Below, piece by piece: positions 9,478-17,486 of a stretch of DNA of 64,000 bases (position 1 is its first letter; each line of letters opens with the position of its first letter). Under the pieces are notes generated by a model. It did not search any database and had not been told where the DNA came from. It saw nothing but the letters and a program-made list of their open reading frames with translations. The position numbers and the translations under genes were made by a program. The stretch comes from Nocardia cerradoensis NBRC 101014 (GTDB taxonomy: Bacteria; Actinomycetota; Actinomycetes; Mycobacteriales; Mycobacteriaceae), in contig NZ_BAFW01000199.1 in NCBI RefSeq assembly GCF_000308535.1, forward strand, positions 1-64,000, read 5' to 3'.

Positions 9478-11181
9478 ATGCGTGTCATGGCACAGCTGGC
9501 CATGGTGATGAACCTGGACAAGTGCATCGGCTGCCACACCTGCAGCGTCACCTGCAAACAGGCCTGGACCAATCGGGGCGGCACCGAGTACGTCTGGTTC
9601 AACAATGTGGAAACCCGTCCGGGACAGGGGTATCCGCGGCAGTACCAGGATCAGGAGAAGTGGAAGGGCGGCTGGACGCTGAACCGCCGCGGCCGCCTCA
9701 CCCTGAAGTCCGGGTCGCGCATGAAGCGGTTGCTCAACATCTTCGCCAATCCGGATCTGCCGACGGTGTCGGACTACTACGATCCCTGGAGCTACGACTA
9801 CGACACGCTGCTGTCGGCGCCGGCCATGGACACCACTCCGGTGGCGCGGCCCAAATCGCTGATCACCGGCGAGGATACAAAGGTCACCTGGGGCGCGAAC
9901 TGGGATGACGACCTCGGCTCCGGACCGGAACAGGTCGGCCGGGACCCGTTGCTGGCGCGGCTGTCGGACCAGGTCAAACTCGAGTTCGAGCAGACCTTCA
10001 TGTTCTATCTGCCGCGCATCTGCGAACACTGCCTCAACCCGTCCTGCGGCGCCTCCTGTCCCTCGGGTGCGATCTACAAGCGCGCCGAGGACGGCATCGT
10101 GCTGGTCGACCAGGACAAATGCCGTGGCTGGCGGCAGTGCATCACCGGCTGCCCCTACAAGAAGATCTACTTCAACCACAAGACCGGCAAGGCCGAGAAA
10201 TGCACGTTCTGCTATCCGCGCGTCGAGGTCGGTATCCCGACCGTCTGCTCGGAGACGTGTGTGGGGCGACTGCGCTACATCGGCGTCATGCTCTACGACG
10301 CCGACGCGGTACTGGAGGCGGCCTCGGTCACCGATCCGGAGCAGCTGTATCCGTCGCAGCTGGCCGTATTCCTCAATCCGCACGACCCACGGGTGATCAC
10401 CGAGGCCGAACGCGCCGGTATATCACCGGAATGGATTGCCGCGGCGCAGGATTCACCGGTCTACAAGCTCATCGTCGACTACAAGATCGCGTTGCCGCTG
10501 CATCCGGAATACCGGACCATGCCGATGGTCTGGTACGTGCCGCCGCTGTCACCGGTGGTGGACGTGCTGGCCGAGACCGGGCACGACGGTGAGGATGCCG
10601 GAAATCTGTTCGGCGCCATCGATTCGCTGCGGATCCCGGTGGAATATCTGGCCGAACTGTTCACCGCCGGGGATATCGGGCCGGTGCGCGCGGCATTGCA
10701 GCGGCTGGCCGGAATGCGGTCGTTCATGCGCTCGATCAACCTCGGCCAGGAACCCGATCTGACGATTCCCGGCGCGGTGGGCCTGGAACCGGAGGAGATC
10801 GAGGCGATGTACCGGCTGCTGGCCATCGCCAAATACGAGCACCGGTACGTGATTCCGTCGGGCGCGACATCCCGGGCGCACGAACTGGATTCACTGGCGA
10901 CGGGGTGCAGTCTGGACGGCGACGGCGGGCCGGGAATGACGGCCTTCGATGTGACGTCGGAGAAGTTCGCGCTCGTCGACGCCAATTCCGCTGCGCCGGA
11001 GCAGAAGTCGTCGCGAATCAACCTGCTGAACTGGGACGGCGGGTCGACCGAGGGGCTGGTGCCGGAACGCGACGGCACCGGTGCCGCCAACGGGCATTCG
11101 GAGACGAACGGGCACGCCGGCGGTCCTGCACACGACGTGGCCGACGACACGCTGCCCGAACCGACCGGAGTGAGCCGATGA
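9478..11181 (+). CDS. narH: Respiratory nitrate reductase beta subunit NarH
   Basis: Iron-sulfur electron-transfer subunit of 567 aa. Four cluster motifs are visible: CIGCHTCSVTC from residue 16, CEHCLNPSCGASCP, CRGWRQCITGCP where Trp replaces one Cys (the [3Fe-4S] signature of NarH), and CTFCYPR with CSETC. The start follows the narG stop by one base and has a good AGGAAGTGGAG ribosome site. The last 45 or so residues (after NLLNWDGG) are a Gly/Asn/His-rich disordered tail. Electrons pass from NarI hemes to NarG through this subunit. Confidence 0.96.
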   Translation: MRVMAQLAMVMNLDKCIGCHTCSVTCKQAWTNRGGTEYVWFNNVETRPGQGYPRQYQDQEKWKGGWTLNRRGRLTLKSGSRMKRLLNIFANPDLPTVSDYYDPWSYDYDTLLSAPAMDTTPVARPKSLITGEDTKVTWGANWDDDLGSGPEQVGRDPLLARLSDQVKLEFEQTFMFYLPRICEHCLNPSCGASCPSGAIYKRAEDGIVLVDQDKCRGWRQCITGCPYKKIYFNHKTGKAEKCTFCYPRVEVGIPTVCSETCVGRLRYIGVMLYDADAVLEAASVTDPEQLYPSQLAVFLNPHDPRVITEAERAGISPEWIAAAQDSPVYKLIVDYKIALPLHPEYRTMPMVWYVPPLSPVVDVLAETGHDGEDAGNLFGAIDSLRIPVEYLAELFTAGDIGPVRAALQRLAGMRSFMRSINLGQEPDLTIPGAVGLEPEEIEAMYRLLAIAKYEHRYVIPSGATSRAHELDSLATGCSLDGDGGPGMTAFDVTSEKFALVDANSAAPEQKSSRINLLNWDGGSTEGLVPERDGTGAANGHSETNGHAGGPAHDVADDTLPEPTGVSR

Positions 11182-11356
11182 GGTCCTTACCCTGTCCCCT
11201 ATCGAGCCCGGCGAACAGGCGCACCGAGGAGCCCGGGCCCCACGAGCCGCGCACGACCGGCCGCTCCGCCGGCGCCGCGTCGTCCGGGCACCACCGCCGC
11301 ACGCTGTCCATACACGCGTGTCCGGGCGGGCGACCCGGCCGACGAGGGATGTGACC

Positions 11357-12106
11357 GTGGGATTATTGACCCTGAGACGCCGGACCGCACCCGTGGTCGA
11401 GATGTCCGACCGTGATCGCCGGCTGGTCTGGCGTATCGCGGCACTCGTGCTCGACTACCCCGGGGCGGACACCCTGGCCATCCTCGCCGACCTCTCCGAG
11501 GCGGCGGCCGCCCTCCCGGAGCCGGTGCGCACCGATCTCCTCCGGCCGCTCACCCATCTGTCCCGCACCGCTCCGCTCACCCTGGCGCGCGACTATGTCG
11601 ACACCTTCGACCTGCGCCGGCGTGCCAGCCTGCATCTGACCTATTACGCCTACGGCGACACCCGCAAGCGCGGTATGGCGCTGCTGCGGTTCAAGCACGC
11701 CTATCGGCACGCCGGGGCGGAGTTGTCGGATCGCGAACTGCCCGACCATCTTCCGGTATTGCTGGAGTTCGCCGCCACCGTCGACCCGATCGGCGGTGAA
11801 CGCCTGCTCGGCGAACACGTGCCGGTGCTGGAGATGTTGCGGCTCTCGCTCACCGACAGCGAATCGCCGTATGCCGGCGCCCTGGCCGCCGTCCTCGCCA
11901 CCCTGCCCCCGCCCACCACCGCGGATCGCCGCCGGATCGCGGAACTAGCCGCGCAGGGACCGCCGGACGAGGACGTCGGGCTGGAACCGTATTCGATGAA
12001 CGGCGAGTCGATGCATCCGGCCATGAATCCCGACCTGTACTCGCCGCCCGCCGCCGGAACCTCCGCCATCGCAGGGCTTTTCGCCGGATCCGGAGATCGA
12101 CGATGA
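11357..12106 (+). CDS. narJ: Nitrate reductase assembly chaperone NarJ (delta)
   Basis: 249 aa, TorD/NarJ-type helical chaperone that holds apo-NarGH while the molybdenum cofactor is inserted. RIAALVLDYPG, HLTYYAYGDTRKRGMALLRF and DHLPVLLEFAA are typical. GTG 11357 is preferred because GACGAGGGA lies about 8 bases upstream; GTG 11351 and ATG 11402 are alternatives. It is separated from narH by 175 bases, unusual in this operon, and overlaps narI by four bases (ATGA). Confidence 0.9.
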   Translation: MGLLTLRRRTAPVVEMSDRDRRLVWRIAALVLDYPGADTLAILADLSEAAAALPEPVRTDLLRPLTHLSRTAPLTLARDYVDTFDLRRRASLHLTYYAYGDTRKRGMALLRFKHAYRHAGAELSDRELPDHLPVLLEFAATVDPIGGERLLGEHVPVLEMLRLSLTDSESPYAGALAAVLATLPPPTTADRRRIAELAAQGPPDEDVGLEPYSMNGESMHPAMNPDLYSPPAAGTSAIAGLFAGSGDRR

Positions 12107-12840
12107 CATCCACCGTCTGGGCGACCCTGCCCTACATCGCCTTCACCTCGTTCGTGCTGGGCCACCTCTGGCGCTATCGCAACGACCAATTCGGCTGGAC
12201 CACACGGTCTTCGCAGATCTACGAATCCCGGCTACTGCGCCTGGGCAGCCCGCTGTTCCACTTCGGCATGCTCGGTGTGATCGGCGGACATGTGCTGGGC
12301 GTGTTGATTCCGGAGTCCTGGACCGATGCCGTCGGCATCTCCGAACACCTCTATCACGTGGTCGCCGTCTCCGCGGGCACGGTGGCCGGCGTCGCGGTGA
12401 TCGCCGGTATCGCGATCCTCGCCTATCGCCGTGTGCGTGTCCCGGCCGTGCGCAGGGCGACCACCACCAACGACACGTTCATGTACGTGCTGCTCGCCGC
12501 CGCGCTGATCACCGGGCTGCTCAATACCGTCGGCAGCAATCTGCTGTGGGGCACGTACAACTATCGCGAGACCGTATCTCCCTGGTTCCGAAGCCTTTTC
12601 ACGGCGCATCCACAGCCGGACCTGATGGTCGGCACCCCCTGGACCTTTCAGGCGCACGGGCTCATCGTGCTGACGCTCATCGCCGTCTGGCCCTACACGC
12701 GGCTGGTCCACATGTTCAGCGCCCCCGTCGGCTATCTGGTGCGCCCGTACGTGGTGTACCGCAGCAAACCTGCCGATCTGGCGAACAAGAAGAAGTACGC
12801 CCGGGCCTGGCAGAGCCCGGTCCTGCCGCCGTCGCGCTGA
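12103..12840 (+). CDS. narI: Respiratory nitrate reductase gamma subunit NarI
   Basis: 245 aa integral membrane cytochrome b with about five transmembrane segments. It oxidises quinol and passes electrons to NarH through two b hemes. His residues in LFHFGMLGVIGGHVLG and near the C-terminus (FQAHGLIVLTLI, RLVHMFS) are the expected axial ligands. It ends in a short basic tail. ATG overlaps the narJ stop (ATGA), so translation is probably coupled. Last gene of the operon. Confidence 0.95.
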   Translation: MTSTVWATLPYIAFTSFVLGHLWRYRNDQFGWTTRSSQIYESRLLRLGSPLFHFGMLGVIGGHVLGVLIPESWTDAVGISEHLYHVVAVSAGTVAGVAVIAGIAILAYRRVRVPAVRRATTTNDTFMYVLLAAALITGLLNTVGSNLLWGTYNYRETVSPWFRSLFTAHPQPDLMVGTPWTFQAHGLIVLTLIAVWPYTRLVHMFSAPVGYLVRPYVVYRSKPADLANKKKYARAWQSPVLPPSR

Positions 12841-12860
12841 TCCGGCCGTTCCGCAGGCCC

Positions 12861-12891
12861 TTGACCTGGAGCGCACTCCACGGACTAGCTT
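12861..12891 (+). promoter_or_regulatory. MerR-type promoter/operator
   Basis: TTGACC at 12861-12866 and TAGCTT at 12886-12891 are separated by exactly 19 bases, longer than the normal 17, and the spacer holds the dyad TGGAG-CGCA-CTCCA (12867-12880). That architecture is the hallmark of promoters untwisted by MerR-family activators. The expected transcription start is at or next to the ATG at 12899, so the message is probably leaderless. No merR gene is in the window. Confidence 0.75.
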
Positions 12892-12898
12892 CGGCGGT

Positions 12899-13858
12899 AT
12901 GAACGGTTCCGTCGGGCCCGCACCGAGTTTCGGCATCAAGACGACACCCGCGCACATCGGCTACGCGGACATCCTGCGGGTGTGGCTGGAGGCCGACGAC
13001 ATACCCGAGATCGAGCACGCCTGGTTGTACGATCACCTGCTGCCGCGGGCGGCGGTCGGTCTGCCCGGACACGACGGCGGCGATTCGACGGGGAGCCGGT
13101 CGGCGGGCCCGGTCCTCGAGGGCTGGACGCTGCTGGCGGCGCTGGCGGCACAGACGCGACGACTGCGGCTCGGATTGCTGGTGTCCAACAACCGGATTCG
13201 GCATCCGGCACTGCTGGCGAAGATGGCCGCCACCGTCGACGTGATCTCGGGTGGGCGCCTGGATTTCGGGATCGGCGTCGGCGGGTTCCCGCGCAACGAT
13301 CCCCGCTTCGCGACGATGGTGGCGCCCGAATACGCGGCGTACGGCATTCCGGTCGGCACCTGGCGCGATGCGGTGAGCAGTTTGGGTGAGGCATGCGTCC
13401 TGATCCGGCGGATGTGGACCGAGGAGGTGTTCGACTTCCCGGGCGAACACTTCCCCCTCACCGGCGCCCAATGCGATCCGAAACCCGTCCAGCGGCCCCA
13501 CCCGCCGATTCTGCTCGCCGGTGCGGGCGCGTCGACGCTGCCGATCGTGGCCGCCCACGCCGATCTCTGGAACGTGATCGGCCCCCCGCTGACCGGCGTC
13601 GACACCCTCCGCGAGCACAGCCGGGCACTGGACGACCACTGCGCGGCGATCGGCCGCGATCCCGCACACATCACCTGTTCGGCGCAGTTGCCCATCTCCT
13701 ACGACGACCCCGGCCGCATCCGCGAGACGCTGCTCGAACTGATCGACGCCGGTTTCATCCACCTGGTCCTCAACCCGCCCGCCCCGTACCCGGACGGCGT
13801 CGCCCACTGGATCGCCGACGAAATCATCCGCCCGACCCTGGACGCCGCCGCCCACTGA
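12899..13858 (+). CDS. LLM-class flavin-dependent oxidoreductase
   Basis: 319 aa luciferase-like TIM barrel using FMN or F420. Seen: HAWLYDHLLP near residue 45, LRLGLLVSNNRIRHPALLAKMAATVDVISGGRLDFGIGVG split over strands 3-4, and RPHPPILLAGAG. The substrate cannot be told. It stands alone after narI and has its own MerR-type promoter, so it probably answers to a small-molecule or redox signal and not to nitrate. Confidence 0.85.
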   Translation: MNGSVGPAPSFGIKTTPAHIGYADILRVWLEADDIPEIEHAWLYDHLLPRAAVGLPGHDGGDSTGSRSAGPVLEGWTLLAALAAQTRRLRLGLLVSNNRIRHPALLAKMAATVDVISGGRLDFGIGVGGFPRNDPRFATMVAPEYAAYGIPVGTWRDAVSSLGEACVLIRRMWTEEVFDFPGEHFPLTGAQCDPKPVQRPHPPILLAGAGASTLPIVAAHADLWNVIGPPLTGVDTLREHSRALDDHCAAIGRDPAHITCSAQLPISYDDPGRIRETLLELIDAGFIHLVLNPPAPYPDGVAHWIADEIIRPTLDAAAH

Positions 13859-13944
13859 GCAGTTGTCCTCCGGAATTCCCGTCGCGCCGCCGTTGTTGGC
13901 GGGATCCGAGGGCCTAGTTGTCGAATCGGAAGGGAATGTGGCGC

Positions 13945-15051
13945 ATGTCACAGGGTTTGGTCGATGAGCCGGGGATTCGCCTGGACGAATTGTTCGCCGA
14001 ATTTCACGCGGGATCGTTGCGGTTGCGAAACCGGTTCGCCATGGCTCCGATGACGCGGGCGAAGTCGCCCGACGGTATTCCGAACGCGGAGAATATCGAG
14101 TACTACCGCGAACATGCGGCCGGAGGCGTCGGTCTGATCATCACCGAGGGGACCTACGTGCGGGGGCCGGCGGCCGGGCCCATCGGGAAGGTGCCGCGGT
14201 TCTACGGCGACGAGAGTGCGGCCGGGTGGCGGGCGGTGGTCGAGGCCGTACACGCCGAAGGCGCGGCCATCGTGCCGCAACTGTGGCATACCGGCGTCGA
14301 TCGCGGGAACGAACCCGGCTTCGAGCCGGAGACGCCGACGGTGAGCCCCTCCGGAGTGGACTTCACCGGAGCGCCGGTGGGACGTGCGCTGACGACCGGC
14401 GACCTGGACACACTCGTCGACTCGTACGTGGAGTCCGCGCTCCTGGCGCGGGAATTGGGATTCGACGGCATCGAACTGCACGGCGCGCACGGCTATCTGC
14501 TCGATCAATTCTTCTGGGCCGCAACCAATCACCGTGACGACGACTACGGCGGCTCCCTCCGGCGGCGCGCCGCCTTCCCGGCTCGGGTGGTCGCTGCCGT
14601 GCGGGCAGCCGTCGGCCCGGATTTCCCGATCATCTACCGCTTCTCGCAGTGGAAGGGCGTCGACTACAGCGCGCGCATCGCCGAGAGCCCGGCGGAACTC
14701 GAAGAATTGCTGACCCCGCTCGTGGCGGCGGGTGTCGACATCTTCCACACCTCGCTGCGCCGGCACTGGCTGCCCGAATTCACCGACGCCGCCGACGATC
14801 TCAGCCTGGCCGGCTGGACCAAGAAGATCACAGGGCTGCCGGTGATCACCGTCGGTTCGGTCGGTGTGGACAGCGTCTTCCGCGGCGACACCATCGACGA
14901 AACGCAGGCGCAGCGCTTCACCCTGCTGCGCGAGCAGTTCGACCGCGGCGAATTCGATGTCGTCGCGCTGGGCCGGGCACTGCTCGCCGACCCGGAATGG
15001 GTGAACAAGATGCGGGCCGGGCGACTCGCCGACATCACACCGTTCCGCTGA
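13945..15051 (+). CDS. NADH:flavin oxidoreductase, Old Yellow Enzyme family
   Basis: 368 aa FMN TIM barrel that reduces activated C=C bonds or nitro groups. Seen: NRFAMAPMTRAKS near the N-terminus, GGVGLIITEGT, the strand-5 motif GFDGIELHGAHGYLLDQF, and ITVGSVG with VALGRALLADPEW for FMN phosphate binding. ATG 13945 is used because GGAAGGGA lies about 10 bases upstream; ATG 13936 is too close to that site. Its 3' end overlaps the convergent SRPBCC gene by 17 bases. Confidence 0.9.
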   Translation: MSQGLVDEPGIRLDELFAEFHAGSLRLRNRFAMAPMTRAKSPDGIPNAENIEYYREHAAGGVGLIITEGTYVRGPAAGPIGKVPRFYGDESAAGWRAVVEAVHAEGAAIVPQLWHTGVDRGNEPGFEPETPTVSPSGVDFTGAPVGRALTTGDLDTLVDSYVESALLARELGFDGIELHGAHGYLLDQFFWAATNHRDDDYGGSLRRRAAFPARVVAAVRAAVGPDFPIIYRFSQWKGVDYSARIAESPAELEELLTPLVAAGVDIFHTSLRRHWLPEFTDAADDLSLAGWTKKITGLPVITVGSVGVDSVFRGDTIDETQAQRFTLLREQFDRGEFDVVALGRALLADPEWVNKMRAGRLADITPFR

Positions 15052-15487
15052 CCCCGGCCGCTCCCGGCGACGCTCCCCGGACCGCTGCCGCTTCGATGGC
15101 TCGTTTCATCTCCGCGGCGCCGTACTCGATCCGGATCCGGACTTCGGAGGCGCGTTCGTCCGGGAGCAGATCGGTGGTCCAGATCAATCGTCCGGTGCGT
15201 GAATCCGTCTCGCGCACTTCGAAAGACGCGTGGTGATGGGTGAGGGCCGGACGCGCACCCTCGATCACGCTGTAGGCCAGGCGGCGCAGATCGTCGTCGA
15301 CGCTGACGATGCGTTCGCGGATCCTGTGGCCGTCGGGGAAGGTCAGGATGCGGTGCTCGCCGTCGAGGGTGGTATCGGCGACCCGGCCGGGTAGCAGGCG
15401 CTCGTGCACGGCGCCGATATCCCGCAGTACGTCCCAGATATGCTGCGGCGGTGCGTCGATCGCGATCTCGTGGCGGATGGTGGCCAT
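15035..15487 (-). CDS. SRPBCC-family (polyketide cyclase/START-like) protein
   Basis: 150 aa with the N-terminal strand and helix pattern of the family: IAIDAPPQHIWDVLRDIG, then VSVDDDLRRLAYSVIEG and ELRIRIEYG-type strands, and a C-terminal long helix. These proteins bind hydrophobic ligands in a deep cavity; many act as cyclases or lipid binders, and no catalytic residue can be named here. Divergent from the DUF1772 gene. Confidence 0.75.
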   Translation of the reverse strand: MATIRHEIAIDAPPQHIWDVLRDIGAVHERLLPGRVADTTLDGEHRILTFPDGHRIRERIVSVDDDLRRLAYSVIEGARPALTHHHASFEVRETDSRTGRLIWTTDLLPDERASEVRIRIEYGAAEMKRAIEAAAVRGASPGAAGVSGTV

Positions 15488-15535
15488 GGATCGACGCTAC
15501 CCGGGCACGGGTCCACCGGGAACCCGAACCCGTGG

Positions 15536-15559
15536 ACGCTCGCGTATGTGAGCGAGCGT
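15536..15559. promoter_or_regulatory. Palindromic candidate operator in a divergent promoter
   Basis: Perfect 8-base inverted repeat ACGCTCGC, 8-base spacer, GCGAGCGT, placed between two divergent genes (starts 15487 minus and 15603 plus). The position fits a shared repressor site. The regulator is unknown and none is adjacent. Confidence 0.45.
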
Positions 15560-15602
15560 CCGGACCATGGGAACGCTCACCGTTTCCCGGTGTACTGAGT
15601 GC

Positions 15603-16112
15603 ATGACAGCGACCACCGCCACCTCGACCACCTCCGGCTTCGCGACCGGCTCCCTGATCGGCGCGACCGTCACCACCGGCCTGCTGGCCGGCGTCTTCTA
15701 CGCCTACGCCGGCTCGGTGATGCTGGCCCTGCGCCAACTCGACGACCGCACCTTCGTGGATGTGATGAACCGGATCAACACCGTCATCGTCAACCCGGTC
15801 TTCATGCTCAGCTTCCTCGGTTCGGTCGCGTTCACCGGCCTGGCCGCCGTGCTGTACTGGCGCACCGATCAGCGCACCGTGCTGTGGTGGGTGCTGCTCG
15901 CCCTGGCCCTCAACGTGATCAGTTTCCTCATCACCTCGGGCGGCAACGTCCCGCTGAACAACCAGCTCGCCGACACCTCCTCCGGCGATTTCGCCACCCT
16001 GCGCCACCACTTCGAAGGCCCCTGGATCACCCTCAACATCCTGCGAGCCCTCGCCAACACCGGCGCCCTCGGCGTCCTCGCCTGGGCCCTGCGCACCACC
16101 AACAAGGGGTAG
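15603..16112 (+). CDS. DUF1772 (anthrone oxygenase-like) membrane protein
   Basis: 169 aa with about four transmembrane segments (GSLIGATVTTGLLAGVFYAY, a helix around IVNPVFMLSFLGS, one after TVLWWVLLALALNVI, and a C-terminal helix). Between helices 1 and 2 lies MLALRQLDDRTFVDVMNRIN, and ITSGGNVPLNNQLA follows helix 3, both characteristic of DUF1772. The family is loosely tied to anthrone oxygenases; the role in actinobacteria is unknown. ATG 15603 gives the usual length; ATG 15567 is also in frame. Confidence 0.8.
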   Translation: MTATTATSTTSGFATGSLIGATVTTGLLAGVFYAYAGSVMLALRQLDDRTFVDVMNRINTVIVNPVFMLSFLGSVAFTGLAAVLYWRTDQRTVLWWVLLALALNVISFLITSGGNVPLNNQLADTSSGDFATLRHHFEGPWITLNILRALANTGALGVLAWALRTTNKG

Positions 16113-16118
16113 GGCCCT

Positions 16119-16543
16119 TCAGCGGGCGGGCATACCGAGCGTCTCTACGCGGCACCTGATCATCCCGCTCGCTGCGACCGGCTCGAACTTCGTATCGGTA
16201 GTAACCAACGCGGCCCCGAGATCTTCGGCGAGCGCCGCGTACACCGCGTCGAACGGATACATATTGTGGCGCAACTCCCAGATGCGGGGCAGCAGATGGT
16301 CGAAGGTCAGCGGACCAGGTCCATTGCGGCCAGCTCGTCGATAGCTTCGGTCGCACGGTCTTCGGGAAGCGCCTTGCGAGCAAGCCGCCGAAGAACTTTG
16401 GCCGCCTCCGCATCGATCAGTGCTGGAGCATAGGGCTTTTCACCGGCGCGCTCCTCGGCGATGAGCCGAGCGGCAACCTCGCGACGCAAACCCCGTTCGT
16501 CGGTGAGAAGTTCGATGAGAGCACTCGTGTCCAGGACGATCAC
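16119..16543 (-). pseudogene. vapC: PIN-domain toxin (VapC family), broken by a frameshift
   Basis: The first frame reads MIVLDTSALIELL and continues for 78 aa to AAMDLVR, then a stop at about 16310. The next frame continues the same protein: LTFDHLLPRIWELRHNMYPF, then DAVYAALAEDLGAALVTTDTKF, ending at 16119. Adding one base near 16310-16316 (CGCTGACC to CGCCTGACC) would rebuild a normal 141-aa PIN toxin with all acidic residues (Asp of LDTSA, Glu of IDAEAA, Asp of PFDAVY and of TTDTKF). VapC toxins are Mg2+-dependent RNases. As written the toxin is inactive. A sequencing error or programmed frameshift is not excluded. The start overlaps the antitoxin stop (ATGA). Confidence 0.85.
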
Positions 16544-16857
16544 TCGTCGTCCTCGCGCACTTCCCGAACAGCGTCGATGATCTGATCGTGGGTCAGACCG
16601 GTGTCGGCGCCGATCTCCGCCAGCCGCTCGACCGTCTCCGCGATCGTCTTACGCCCGGTGTCACCGGGCAGGCGGGCCAGCAGGTACGCCAACGCTTCGA
16701 TCGGCATGACCACCGCCACGTCACGACCGCGTTTGGTGATGACCGTCGGGACTTTGGCGTATTCGGCGCGGCCGACGATTTCGGTGAACCGCGCCCGCGC
16801 CTCGGTGAAGGAGAGCGTGGGGATGTGGGCGGGACGCTCGGACGCTGACTCAGCCAT
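16540..16857 (-). CDS. Phd/YefM-type antitoxin
   Basis: 105 aa from ATG 16857. The N-terminal PTLSFTEARARFTEIVGRAE and TVITKRGRDVAVVMPIEALA match the Phd/YefM DNA-binding fold, and the acidic C-terminal tail (DAVREVREDDE) is the expected toxin-binding part. It should neutralise the PIN toxin encoded directly downstream in a four-base overlap, and repress its own promoter. The ATG lies within a perfect dyad. It appears intact although its toxin is frameshifted. Confidence 0.85.
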   Translation of the reverse strand: MAESASERPAHIPTLSFTEARARFTEIVGRAEYAKVPTVITKRGRDVAVVMPIEALAYLLARLPGDTGRKTIAETVERLAEIGADTGLTHDQIIDAVREVREDDE

Positions 16858-16872
16858 GTACAAACTGTACAT
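16856..16872. promoter_or_regulatory. Antitoxin autoregulatory operator
   Basis: Perfect inverted repeat ATGTACA-AAC-TGTACAT that includes the first bases of the antitoxin start codon on the minus strand. On that strand TACAGT lies 7 bases before the ATG and could be the -10 of a leaderless promoter, so binding here would block both transcription and initiation. Confidence 0.7.
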
Positions 16873-16979
16873 TCTGACCAGGTGGCCGACCATCGAATAG
16901 CGGCAGAGCATCGCTTAGAATCCACGTCTACCTGCGATAATGCGGGCGGGAAAAAACTTTCGGAAAATTTTGGCTGCCG

Positions 16980-17007
16980 CGTCGATCCATAGTGGTTGTC
17001 GTTCGAC
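16980..17007 (+). promoter_or_regulatory. ECF42-type promoter
   Basis: CGTCGA (16980-16985), 18 bases, CGAC (17004-17007). The ECF42 consensus as I know it from Streptomyces is TGTCGA with CG(A/T)C, so the -35 has one mismatch. It sits about 50 bases before the DGPF gene that such sigma factors usually control. Confidence 0.6.
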
Positions 17008-17056
17008 CTAGGGGTGAGAGGGTCCGGAGGGATCCGCGAGACGAAGGAGACACACC

Positions 17057-17473
17057 ATGAAGTACATGCTGATCATGCGCGCCACGGACGAGGCCTACGC
17101 GAGCATGGGCGAGGTCGATTTCGGCACCATGCTGGAGACGATGGGCAAGTTCAACGACGAGTTGATCCGGGCGGGCGTGCTGCTCGCCGCGGAGGGGCTC
17201 GACCCCGCCGAGAGTGTGGTGGTCGATTACGACGGGGAAACCCCGGTCGTCACCGACGGTCCGTACGGCGAGACGAAGGAACTGTTCGGCGGGTTCTACC
17301 TGCTCAACGTGGCCTCGAAGGAGGAGGCGGTCGAGTGGGCGAAGCGGATGCCGGTCATCGTCAAGGGGTGCAAGACCGAGATCCGGCGAGTGCCCACGAT
17401 CGACGAATTTCCGCAGGACAACGTCTGGATTCAGAAGGAGCGGGCGTGGCGCGAGGCCACCGGGCAACTCTGA
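17057..17473 (+). CDS. YCII/DGPF-domain protein
   Basis: 138 aa ferredoxin-like YCII protein with the family motif VVTDGPYGETKELFGGFYLL and the N-terminal MKYMLIMRATDE. DGPF proteins are the standard partners and targets of ECF42 sigma factors; their biochemical function is not established. A GAAGGAG ribosome site lies 7 bases before the ATG. The sigma gene follows after 13 bases, so they form one operon. Confidence 0.9.
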   Translation: MKYMLIMRATDEAYASMGEVDFGTMLETMGKFNDELIRAGVLLAAEGLDPAESVVVDYDGETPVVTDGPYGETKELFGGFYLLNVASKEEAVEWAKRMPVIVKGCKTEIRRVPTIDEFPQDNVWIQKERAWREATGQL

Positions 17474-17486
17474 ACGGAACATCCGG

